NCBI GenBank assembly: GCA_016784025.1 | Contig: JADHVL010000008.1 | Location: 1-64,000, forward strand | Reading direction: 5' to 3' | DNA from: Fidelibacterota bacterium | GTDB taxonomy: Bacteria > Fidelibacterota > UBA8477 > JABMPR01 | DNA length: 64,000 bases | Shown: positions 47,297-55,714 of the stretch, one piece after another | Layout: each line of letters opens with the position of its first letter | Position numbering within the stretch: position 1 is the first letter of the stretch | Position numbers and translations under genes: made by a program | The notes under the pieces: generated by a model | What the model was told of the DNA's origin: nothing | The model's database searches: none | What the model saw: the letters and a program-made list of their open reading frames with translations, nothing else

Positions 47297-49102
47297 CTAG
47301 GCTTCTACTTTTGTCTTTTTACCAAAAAGTGGGTCAATTGGTAAATATTTCAATAGAACCAAGCCTGGGATAGTGGCGACTAAAACCCAAATGAAAAACA
47401 TCTGGTAGCCAATTGTCTCCTGGAGCCAGCCACTAAACATACCTGGAATCATCATACCTAAGGCCATAAAACCGGTACAAATGGCATAATGGGCGGTTTT
47501 GTGTTCTCCCTCTGCTACGGTAATCATGTACAGCATATAGGCAGTAAACCCAAAACCATATCCAAATTGTTCGATACCAACCATAATGGCAATCATTGTA
47601 AAATTCTCAGGTTGTACATAGGAAAGATAAACATAAACCACATCGGGTAATTTCATTGCCAGGGCCATCCAGAGAATCCAGTACTTTAGCCCCTGGCGAG
47701 CTGATACAAATCCACCAAGGATTCCTCCCAGAGTGAGCATAATTGCTCCAAGAGTTCCATAGATAAATCCATATTGCTGAGTCGTTAGAGCAAGACCACC
47801 GGCTTCTATACTATCTATCATAAACAGAGGAGCAATTTTCACCAATTGGGCTTCCCCAAATCGGTAAACCAGAATAAATGCGATTGCCAATCCAATTTTT
47901 TCTTTCGTAAAAAAGGCGGTAAAGGTCTTGATATAATTCTTCCAAAATATAGCGCCACTCTCAATCACAGCACCCTTATCCTCACCAGGTTTTGGAAGCA
48001 CAAAGAAGTGATAAACAAAGAAGAAGACAAACATGGTTGTCAAAATTGCAAAGGACATGATCCAGGCCAGAGGAATATTGCCGGATCGTGCAATAAATGT
48101 AGCGGTAACCTCATGTTTTAAGTTTGGATGAACTTGAACGAGTGCCAGGTATGGAATATTCCAATCATTCCTGTCGAAAACCAGTCTGGTATCGGAAATC
48201 AGCTTAATGCTCTTATCACCAGATTCATGGCCGAAGGAAACGACGGTCTGCTCCTCACTTTCAGGGCGACTTGACAACCCAATATATGCAATGGCTGTAT
48301 TCCCAACTGGTTTCCCTGGCTCAGGAGCAGAATACCCGATAAATGCAAGACTATCTAAATCGGCAGAGTTGATTTGCTCCAATCTGTTTTCATTCCAATA
48401 ATTGACCCTTGTAACCAGAGAATCAAAACTTTGACTTGATTGAGTCCCTAGCTCAATGTTGAGGATTGTTGGCTGAATAGCAAGTGCGAGATCGGTATCC
48501 AATTCTGACAGGGAGAGCATCTCAGGATCTATTTGCTGCTCAATATGGAGCCCCTTTGTGGCATGGACATCCAATGACAAATCCTGAAGTCCAGTATTGC
48601 TTTCAATCATTCCGGCAAAAATGATGATACCACCCTGTCCTGCAATAATTGCCAGACGATAGAATGTGCTTCTGATGCCTACCCACCACGCTTGTTCATG
48701 TTGGGAGAGAGCTATCATATAAAATCCATCAGCAGCAATATCATGGGTGGCTGAGCTGAAGGCCAGAAGCCAGAAAAAAGCCAGAGTAAATTGGAAAAAT
48801 GCTGGCATGGGGATGGTCAGAACCACACCACCCAATCCTGCACCAACCAGCAGCTGCATGGCAACAATCCAGAATCGCTTTGTCCGTACTATATCAACCA
48901 GTGGGCTCCAGAATGGCTTTAACACCCACGGTAGATAGAGCCAGCTTGTATATAGGGCTATTTCCGTGTTGGATATTCCCATCCTTTTGTAAAAAACTAC
49001 TGCAATCAGCATGACTACCGTATAGGGTAAACCTTCTGCAAAATAGAGAGATGGGATCCAAGCCCAGGATGAGCGTTTTTTTGTGGCTTTTTCTGTACTC
49101 AT
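47297..49102 (-). CDS. AmpG-like MFS permease with a large extracytoplasmic insertion
   Basis: 601 residues, versus about 420-490 for usual AmpG. The N-terminus has S-L-Y-F-A-E-G-L-P-Y and later K-P-F-W-S-P-L-V-D, then A-T-H-D-I-A-A-D-G-F-Y, all close to AmpG, the inner-membrane importer of anhydro-muropeptides. After about residue 170 the membrane helices are interrupted by some 170 hydrophilic residues (to about 345) rich in S, D and E with beta-strand-like spacing, then helices resume. By topology this insert would face the periplasm. AAGGA seven bases upstream supports the start. The gene lies 55 bases after a NamZ-like gene and 32 before the SSS symporter. Confidence 0.85.
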   Translation of the reverse strand: MSTEKATKKRSSWAWIPSLYFAEGLPYTVVMLIAVVFYKRMGISNTEIALYTSWLYLPWVLKPFWSPLVDIVRTKRFWIVAMQLLVGAGLGGVVLTIPMPAFFQFTLAFFWLLAFSSATHDIAADGFYMIALSQHEQAWWVGIRSTFYRLAIIAGQGGIIIFAGMIESNTGLQDLSLDVHATKGLHIEQQIDPEMLSLSELDTDLALAIQPTILNIELGTQSSQSFDSLVTRVNYWNENRLEQINSADLDSLAFIGYSAPEPGKPVGNTAIAYIGLSSRPESEEQTVVSFGHESGDKSIKLISDTRLVFDRNDWNIPYLALVQVHPNLKHEVTATFIARSGNIPLAWIMSFAILTTMFVFFFVYHFFVLPKPGEDKGAVIESGAIFWKNYIKTFTAFFTKEKIGLAIAFILVYRFGEAQLVKIAPLFMIDSIEAGGLALTTQQYGFIYGTLGAIMLTLGGILGGFVSARQGLKYWILWMALAMKLPDVVYVYLSYVQPENFTMIAIMVGIEQFGYGFGFTAYMLYMITVAEGEHKTAHYAICTGFMALGMMIPGMFSGWLQETIGYQMFFIWVLVATIPGLVLLKYLPIDPLFGKKTKVEA

Positions 49103-49157
49103 TTAGATATCCTTCACTTCTGTGTTGTGATCAGCTACAGCAGTTTTATGTTAAATT

Positions 49158-50486
49158 TTAGTATATCAAGTATTTGGAATGGATAGCTTCAAACTCAAGC
49201 AATTCATTTTGATAACTTGCGATGATTTCATCTGCTGTCTTACCAGCATCCACCATCTCGCGTAAGGCAGAGCCTCCCCATAGACGGTCAGGTCCACGGG
49301 CACTTCTCCATCCAAACTCCTGGGGATAATTCTTTTTGGTGATAACCAGGAGGTGAACCAGAAAGTCCACTGCTTTGTATTTATCGGGATCAGTGACGAC
49401 AATATTAACCCCATTGACAACTTCACCCTCAAAAAGTGGGTTCATGGCGGCGCCAGGCATATCTACTGGTGTGTATGAAACAGGCTCAACGGTGAATCCT
49501 TCAAGCCCTGTAGCCAGAAGTTCCCTGGCCATGAGTTTTCCATCCATATAAGGGGTTCCGATGTATTCGAAGGGAAACTCAGTCCCACGACCCTCATTAA
49601 TTCTGACTCCTTCAAGGAGACAGAGACCTGGATAGGTCAATGTTTCATTGGTGTTTCGCATATTGGGTGAAGGTGGCAACCAATTGAGATCAGTTTGAGA
49701 CCAGTACAAATCTCCTGTCCAACCCTCACATTCCACGACGTGGAGCTCCAATGATTCTAGACCAGAAATCATTTTCTCACCAACAATCATGCGAGCCAGC
49801 TCTCCCATGGTCAAACCATAGCGAATAGGAATCTTGTATCGTCCTACAAAGCTTTCAAAGCCTTCATCCAGCACATTGCCGTTGATACGACGCCCAATGG
49901 GGTTGGGACGATCTAATATCATCACGGGAATATCATATTTAGCGCCAGCCTCAAGGACATAACCCATGGTTGAGATATAGGTATAAAAGCGAGTGCCCAC
50001 ATCTTGAATATCAAAGATCAGAACATCAATGCCTCTGAGCATTTCCGGGTTCGGTTCATGCTGAGCACCATACAGACTGTGAATTGGAGCACCTGTGTTT
50101 GGGTCTAATCCACCTGGAATAGCGTCGCCGCCTTGCTCTTTTCCTCTAAACCCATGCTCTGGAGCAAAAATAGCTTTGATAGAGATTTCACTATTCGCAT
50201 GGAGCATATCAACCAGATGGGCTCCCTTTTTATTCACTGCAGTATGGTTGGTAACCACACCTACATTTTTTCCCAGGAGGGGTTCAAACCCCATCTTTTC
50301 CAGTACATCTAAACCTGTGTGGACAATGATTTTTTCTTGAGGGATATCAATTAATCCCATTTCCATTTGTTGATCTTCATGTGGTCCAGGAATCTCTTGT
50401 TGGGGGCTGCCTGAAGGCGAAGAAGCGCATGACCATAATCCGAGAATGATTAAACCGAGTAGTAAGTGTTTTGAATATGATTTCAT
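49158..50486 (-). CDS. DUF1343 lipoprotein, NamZ-like exo-beta-N-acetylmuramidase (copy 1)
   Basis: 442 residues with a lipoprotein signal: L-G-L-W-S-C, so C20 would be lipidated. The rest is DUF1343, the family of B. subtilis NamZ, which releases MurNAc from the non-reducing end of peptidoglycan chains. Conserved features visible are V-V-T-N-H-T near 77-82, P-E-H-G at 109-112, D-I-Q-D-V-G-T-R-F-Y-T-Y near 157-168 and L-D-R-P-N-P-I near 192. AGGA six bases upstream gives a good start, eight bases after the GH18 stop. Expected to act in the periplasm or on the outer membrane. Confidence 0.9.
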   Translation of the reverse strand: MKSYSKHLLLGLIILGLWSCASSPSGSPQQEIPGPHEDQQMEMGLIDIPQEKIIVHTGLDVLEKMGFEPLLGKNVGVVTNHTAVNKKGAHLVDMLHANSEISIKAIFAPEHGFRGKEQGGDAIPGGLDPNTGAPIHSLYGAQHEPNPEMLRGIDVLIFDIQDVGTRFYTYISTMGYVLEAGAKYDIPVMILDRPNPIGRRINGNVLDEGFESFVGRYKIPIRYGLTMGELARMIVGEKMISGLESLELHVVECEGWTGDLYWSQTDLNWLPPSPNMRNTNETLTYPGLCLLEGVRINEGRGTEFPFEYIGTPYMDGKLMARELLATGLEGFTVEPVSYTPVDMPGAAMNPLFEGEVVNGVNIVVTDPDKYKAVDFLVHLLVITKKNYPQEFGWRSARGPDRLWGGSALREMVDAGKTADEIIASYQNELLEFEAIHSKYLIY

Positions 50487-50494
50487 TTCTATTC

Positions 50495-53011
50495 CTATTT
50501 CAAGTAGGTAATACGTTGTGTATAAAACTGAGCCCCATTTTCAATCCTAAGGATGTACACACCTGAGCTGACCATTGAATTGTTCAGGCCTGCGAATGTA
50601 ATATGGTTTGACCCGGGATTAACTTCTTGATCCATACTCCTCACCAATTGTCCCTTCAAATTATAGAGGGTAAGGGTCAGGAGACTTGCCTCGGGAAGGG
50701 TAACATCAAGGGCAAAAGACCCATTAAAAGGATTGGGATAAGCCTGTGAAACTTGAAAATCATTGGGGTGTTGAGTCGGTGGATTAATATCCACGGATAT
50801 CTCCAAATAATCCAGGACTGCTGCCATGATGGTGTTTCTTGAGCTTTCTGGATAAATCGCCTCAAATCCCACACCCAGATATACAATTCCACCTAAAGCT
50901 GTACTTTCACCAAAGCTGCCAAGATATTGGATACCAGCACCTCCCTGACTTGAATAGTCAGTTCCCTCATAGCGTAGACTATTCAATGAACCCCCATAAG
51001 GTTTGATGCCGTCAGGGTAGTCAACATCATAAGTTCCATGGAAACCATTGTCAAAAGTAACACCTGATAAACCTGAGAAAATGCCGCTGGCCATCCCATT
51101 CATGGCATAGGACTGGGCATCATCACTGATATAGTCTGCCTTGAAATAATTATGATAAAAACTTATATCACCAGCACTGCCAGCACCTTCAAGATCATAT
51201 CCGATTTCAGATCCAGAGACGAATATACGCCCGCCTTGCTCCAGGTATGTCTTTATGCGAGCTTGTTCTATTGAAGAAAATGAAACCGTGCTGGTTGCTT
51301 CTTCCCCACTGATCCAATCCACGATGGCATATTCAGATAGATCAATGGCATTTGCCTCCACTGCATCGTTACTGGCAGCATCAAAAAGTCGACCACTTGC
51401 TTGAATGGCAGAACCATGCTCAATGATATAGTCAAAATTATTGACCGTTCCGCTGGTTCGTTCAAAACCCTGGACCACAAGGACAGTAGATTCATTTTGG
51501 CTACTCACTGTCACACCCAGCACCTCTGATAAATTACTGCTGCCATAGGTATTTGAGTTTCTCACTTTTACATAGACCAACTGACCTGCGTCAAGATTGG
51601 TCAGCAGGATATCCTGAGTTTCAGAACTATCCGTTAATGTGAATACTTCCCCGTCTGTACTGGTGTACACCTTATAGTAATCTGTAAAGGGTGTGTAGGC
51701 ACAGTGAACTGCTACATCCCCATTCCCTTCATTCTTAACGGTAAAATATCGGGGAGTTTGAGGTGCGGCATTTGCACCAAAGATGTCGCTGAGACCACCC
51801 CATATTTCAGGTCGACCACCATCATAACCCAATGCCCATATTCCTATTCCTTTGATGTCTTGATCTACTGCATATTGGTACTTCGTAACGAGACTCAGCG
51901 AATCATCATACCAGACTTGATGTTGGTCACCGTCGTTGTAATTGTACCAGGCTGCTGCTACGCCTGTGTGATACTGCTTTCCATACGATTGTGCATTGGC
52001 CTCAGCAGTCGGATAGAAAATTGATATACCTGGAATAATTTCACCTAAGGTATCCAGGACAACCGAGGCATTCATCGCTGAGCTGGTAACCTGCCAATCC
52101 CTGCCATACCACGGTAATCCCAGAATGAGTTGCGAACCATCCTGCCCTGTTTTGGTCAGATAGTCCTCTAAAGTGCGACTGATATGCCAACTTGAAAGCC
52201 CGCTATACAATGGCGAATTAGGACCTGCATGCGAACTGCCTGCCCAGTAATACCCATAGGCCATGATCATGAGGCCATCACAATGGTCTGAGAGATAGTT
52301 ATAATCATAAGCGTTGGACCAATCCACGGATGGCATGGCAATACTTACTTCAGATCCTGGAATTTGGTCATGGAAAGCCTGGGTCAGATCATGAATAAAG
52401 GTGTTAAAATTTTCTGTTGCTGAGGAGGGCACAAATTCGAAATCTATATTTACTCCGTCTGCATTCCCCTCTATCACCCTGGATATGAGGTTATCAATGG
52501 CAGCCTGACGATAATTTGCGTTACCCAGGAGTGTGGCTATTCCTGAATTGTCAAAATTGGTGACGGTGACGATAACCTTTACACCGCGACTATGGGCCAG
52601 ATCAACAAGACTATTTACCGGCCAGCCGTGAGCATTGGTAATCTCACCATTATTTCCCATGTTTAATCCAAACCAGGCGACATGACTCAAAAGGTCATAG
52701 ACATAGTTTTCCCAGGCAGTGCCATTCCAATAGGGATGATATCCGAAAACAACATGACTGGGGTCTCTTAAGGCATTACGTGGTACCAGATCTCGGGGAT
52801 ATCCCGTAAACCCTCCCTCCTGATCGATTTCAACATTGCCAAATTGGGCAACCTGTTGAGCATGGGGCTTTTCTAATACATTCTGGCCATAAAGAAGTGT
52901 ACTTAACAAAAAAACACTTACTACTGAAACTTGGATTTTACTTAAGATGGAATCACCTCTGCGGGGGTTAATTGTATAATAGATACTGCTGGCGCATTTC
53001 TGCGAATTCAA
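50495..53011 (-). CDS. GH18 glycoside hydrolase with T9SS sorting domain
   Basis: 838 residues if the TTG at 53011 is used. The GH18 barrel (about 85-430) has the catalytic motif D-G-V-N-I-D-F-E with E192 as acid, the form seen in spore-cortex and chitinase-like N-acetylglucosaminidases. A fibronectin-like stretch (about 435-520), a ThuA/glutamine-amidotransferase-like domain (about 520-740) and a sorting domain (about 755-838) follow. The start is unclear: TTG 53011 follows GGAGG but lies inside the upstream gene. A stronger AGAGGTGA (52953-52960) precedes an ATC at 52948, which would give a far more normal signal peptide. Target polymer is chitin or peptidoglycan; the neighbours favour the latter. 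Confidence 0.88.
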   Translation of the reverse strand: MNSQKCASSIYYTINPRRGDSILSKIQVSVVSVFLLSTLLYGQNVLEKPHAQQVAQFGNVEIDQEGGFTGYPRDLVPRNALRDPSHVVFGYHPYWNGTAWENYVYDLLSHVAWFGLNMGNNGEITNAHGWPVNSLVDLAHSRGVKVIVTVTNFDNSGIATLLGNANYRQAAIDNLISRVIEGNADGVNIDFEFVPSSATENFNTFIHDLTQAFHDQIPGSEVSIAMPSVDWSNAYDYNYLSDHCDGLMIMAYGYYWAGSSHAGPNSPLYSGLSSWHISRTLEDYLTKTGQDGSQLILGLPWYGRDWQVTSSAMNASVVLDTLGEIIPGISIFYPTAEANAQSYGKQYHTGVAAAWYNYNDGDQHQVWYDDSLSLVTKYQYAVDQDIKGIGIWALGYDGGRPEIWGGLSDIFGANAAPQTPRYFTVKNEGNGDVAVHCAYTPFTDYYKVYTSTDGEVFTLTDSSETQDILLTNLDAGQLVYVKVRNSNTYGSSNLSEVLGVTVSSQNESTVLVVQGFERTSGTVNNFDYIIEHGSAIQASGRLFDAASNDAVEANAIDLSEYAIVDWISGEEATSTVSFSSIEQARIKTYLEQGGRIFVSGSEIGYDLEGAGSAGDISFYHNYFKADYISDDAQSYAMNGMASGIFSGLSGVTFDNGFHGTYDVDYPDGIKPYGGSLNSLRYEGTDYSSQGGAGIQYLGSFGESTALGGIVYLGVGFEAIYPESSRNTIMAAVLDYLEISVDINPPTQHPNDFQVSQAYPNPFNGSFALDVTLPEASLLTLTLYNLKGQLVRSMDQEVNPGSNHITFAGLNNSMVSSGVYILRIENGAQFYTQRITYLK
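52953..52960 (-). promoter_or_regulatory. Strong ribosome binding site with no standard start codon after it
   Basis: AGAGGTGA on the minus strand, four bases before ATC 52948 in the GH18 reading frame. It lies just beyond the stop of the upstream NamZ-like gene (52968), exactly where a start would be expected. Confidence 0.45.
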
Positions 53012-54263
53012 GGAGTTCCTCCAGCCATCCTGCCTCCATCTCCACCGGATCTTTTCCGGCCTGGATATCTTTCATGATTTGATCATCACCCATGACCTTG
53101 CTGAACATAGACCAGCGGCCTTCATTGGCGAAGAGATCAATCTCAGGGTATAATTCCTGGTGAACGGCCAAAATTTGTAAACCCGCCAAATAGGGTTTGT
53201 AGAGTTCACGATCGCTGACATAGAGTTGGACTCCACCGCAAACCTGACCTTTGAAGCGACCATAATAGGGCTTCACGAAGGTGGGACGAAAGACAATGCC
53301 TTCCCCAACCCTTGCTTTTAGTGCATCTGCAAATTCGTGTGGATTCGTTATCCAGGGTCCACCAGCAAATTCAAAGGGGATGGTTATTCCCACACCTTCA
53401 GACAGAACATGTAATTCGCCATATGTACCAGTTGAAATCATGGGAAGAATAGTGGATGCATCAGGTACGTGCGGTGAAGTGGGCACCCACGGGAGACCCG
53501 TATCTTCAAACCACATATCCCGAGTCCACCCTTCCATCTTGACCACTTCAAGTTCACAATTGATCTCAAACTCAGTATTGAAGAGTAAAGCTAGCTCCCC
53601 TGTGGTCATTCCATGACGATAAGGGATGGGATATCGACCGACACCACTGGAAAACTCTGGTTTAAGAATGTTTCCCTCCATCTGGACACCATTGATGGGA
53701 TTTGGACGATCCAGGATAATTACTTTTTTGCCCTTGGCTGCAGCTGCTTTCATGATGTAAGACATGGAATAAACATATGTATAAGATCGGACACCAATAT
53801 CCTGGATATCAAAAAGGATGACATCCAGATCAGCAACCATCTCGTTGATGGCTTCCTGTCCCTGACGATAGGTCGTGACAGACTTGATTCCTGAACTGGG
53901 TTCAATTTCTTCACCAATGAGATCTCCCCCGTTTTCAGCACCAAACAATCCATGTTCAGGTGACATAATGAGGACCAAATTGATATATTCCGGCAGAAGC
54001 TGTACACCATGGACCAGATTTCTATCCACACAACTTTGATTTGCCAGAAGACCATATTTCAAATTATGGTCCCAGTTGCGATTTTCAATAAAGACTTCGA
54101 GACCGGATTTGACAATATGTGTTGGAATTTCAGGAGCGACTGGAGTCTGTGGTACTTCTGCCACCACAGGTGGTGCAACACTGACGCATGATTGAAGAAA
54201 CAGCATCAAGGATATGGCCATAAGCGTGATCTGTTTTCGAAAAGAAAAGGTTCGATTATGCAT
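52968..54263 (-). CDS. DUF1343 lipoprotein, NamZ-like exo-beta-N-acetylmuramidase (copy 2)
   Basis: 431 residues, lipobox F-L-Q-S-C with C26. DUF1343 signatures: G-L-L-A-N-Q-S near 71-77, S-P-E-H-G at 101-105, D-I-Q-D-I-G-V-R-S-Y-T-Y near 150-161 and L-D-R-P-N-P-I-N near 184. It differs from copy 1 widely outside these motifs, so the duplication is old and the two may have different chain specificity. Its 3' end overlaps the longest GH18 frame by 44 bases. It follows a stem-loop terminator after the SpoIID-like gene, so a promoter probably lies at 54264-54365. Confidence 0.9.
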   Translation of the reverse strand: MHNRTFSFRKQITLMAISLMLFLQSCVSVAPPVVAEVPQTPVAPEIPTHIVKSGLEVFIENRNWDHNLKYGLLANQSCVDRNLVHGVQLLPEYINLVLIMSPEHGLFGAENGGDLIGEEIEPSSGIKSVTTYRQGQEAINEMVADLDVILFDIQDIGVRSYTYVYSMSYIMKAAAAKGKKVIILDRPNPINGVQMEGNILKPEFSSGVGRYPIPYRHGMTTGELALLFNTEFEINCELEVVKMEGWTRDMWFEDTGLPWVPTSPHVPDASTILPMISTGTYGELHVLSEGVGITIPFEFAGGPWITNPHEFADALKARVGEGIVFRPTFVKPYYGRFKGQVCGGVQLYVSDRELYKPYLAGLQILAVHQELYPEIDLFANEGRWSMFSKVMGDDQIMKDIQAGKDPVEMEAGWLEELLEFAEMRQQYLLYN

Positions 54264-54366
54264 AAGTCTTTGCTCCGGGTTGTTGATTCAAACTAGGTTA
54301 GTTAAAAGCATTTACCAACACAAAATAGATTGATCATGTCAATTTGGTGAAATCACATAAAAAGCT

Positions 54367-54392
54367 TAAAATCTGGAGAGTTAATCTCCAGC
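54367..54392 (-). terminator. Stem-loop terminator after the SpoIID-like gene
   Basis: CTGGAGA, loop of five, TCTCCAG (54373-54391), followed on the minus strand by ATTTTAAGCTTTTT. The stem is short and the T-run interrupted, so termination may be partial. It lies 18 bases after the SpoIID-like stop. Confidence 0.55.
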
Positions 54393-54409
54393 ATAGATTC
54401 AGGAACCGA

Positions 54410-55714
54410 TTAGCTCAGCGAAGTCAGCCTGGTACCTGGATAATAATGTTTCAGAATATCTTTATAGCTAATGTGGTCCAGGGCCATGCCCAGCGCACCC
54501 ATCTGACACAAGCCAACTCCATGTCCCCAACCAACCCCTCTCAACACGACGTGATCATCATCCCTGAGGGTTTCAGCATTCCTGATTACAAATGCTGAAG
54601 AGTACAGAAATGAATCACTAAACATTTGACGAATACCATATTCTGACTTCACCATTTGTTCAGCTTTGTTGCCACTTTCATCAATGCCGACGAGAAATAA
54701 GTACTTAATTCTGGCACTGGGACCTCGCTCCATGACGCGTATATCATCAAGGCTGGACCAAACCAATCCAGCATATTTTTTCAAATTTTTCAAAATGTCA
54801 GCTTTGGTCATGATTTGTTCCCAGCGAGAATAACTACCTGAGACATCCACCTTCCCCAGCATGCCTGCCAGGTTCACGTTTTCAAATCTTTTTGAAGAAC
54901 AATACGCTCCATCATATGCATAATGCTTTTCAAAGTCATCCACTGCATATCCAGGTTTTTGTTCAGGAGCATCCCAGAGCGGGATGAGGTAAGGAACTTT
55001 GCCACCTTCCCAAACCGTATCATAGGCTTCCACCATTCCCCCACAATTCTTTGAGTAACGGGCATCTATGACTTTCTCGTCATAGACTAAAACTTCTCTA
55101 TGAGTTTCGATGGCTGCTTTCAAAGAATGATTTGTAAGATATGAGGTTCCTTGATAACGCTGACAACAATCATCATTGCACACATCATAACCATCTGTGA
55201 GATGCTTGGCTTCAGCGAGGGCCAGCGACCAACAGCGTGCCACCACGGTTTGTGCGGCCAATAGATCTGAGGGAGCTTCTGATCCCATTTCAGATGTGGC
55301 AACGCAGGCTACATAGGCTTCAACGTCAACCAAGTTGATGACTTTCAGAAAACCATCCTGAATGGAAATATCAAGTATCCCCGGCAGATCCACTTCAATT
55401 CTTTTTTCCCAATGGAAACCACGTCCAGCTACCACGGAATCAACATGAAATCCATATTTTGTTGAAAGAGACTCAACCTGATCCGGGCAGGCTAATGTTA
55501 GCGTGGATTGGGTTGCAATATTGGGGAGATTCTTGAGGGATATACCATCATCCTCAACAACGAGAGTAATACTTTGAACGGTTTTAAGATCTGGAACATT
55601 TGATTCGAGCTCAAGCTCGGCAGACCAGGATATGGTTATTTCCTGGATTTTATCTTCAGGTAGAACAATTCCTACACGGATTATCTCACTGTTCAATCCA
55701 CTCGAGATAGGCAT
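54410..55714 (-). CDS. SpoIID/LytB-domain protein without a signal peptide
   Basis: 434 residues. The SpoIID domain is clear: V-A-C-V-A-T-S-E-M-G-S-E-A-P with E142, the glutamate that in SpoIID acts in lytic cleavage of glycan strands, then L-A-A-Q-T-V-V-A-R near 152-160. A cysteine cluster C-N-D-D-C-C follows near 180, and the ending G-W-G-H-G-V-G-L-C-Q-M-G-A is typical. The ATG at 55714 overlaps the kinase by 29 bases and has AGGAG nine bases upstream. No N-terminal hydrophobic stretch is present, which is odd for an enzyme of the cell wall. It may be exported by another route or act on imported fragments. It is not evidence for sporulation. Confidence 0.88.
   Translation of the reverse strand: MPISSGLNSEIIRVGIVLPEDKIQEITISWSAELELESNVPDLKTVQSITLVVEDDGISLKNLPNIATQSTLTLACPDQVESLSTKYGFHVDSVVAGRGFHWEKRIEVDLPGILDISIQDGFLKVINLVDVEAYVACVATSEMGSEAPSDLLAAQTVVARCWSLALAEAKHLTDGYDVCNDDCCQRYQGTSYLTNHSLKAAIETHREVLVYDEKVIDARYSKNCGGMVEAYDTVWEGGKVPYLIPLWDAPEQKPGYAVDDFEKHYAYDGAYCSSKRFENVNLAGMLGKVDVSGSYSRWEQIMTKADILKNLKKYAGLVWSSLDDIRVMERGPSARIKYLFLVGIDESGNKAEQMVKSEYGIRQMFSDSFLYSSAFVIRNAETLRDDDHVVLRGVGWGHGVGLCQMGALGMALDHISYKDILKHYYPGTRLTSLS

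Noticed and set aside
54410-55714. Evidence for spore formation from the SpoIID domain
   Set aside because: SpoIID/LytB domains are widespread in non-sporulating bacteria and no other sporulation gene is present.
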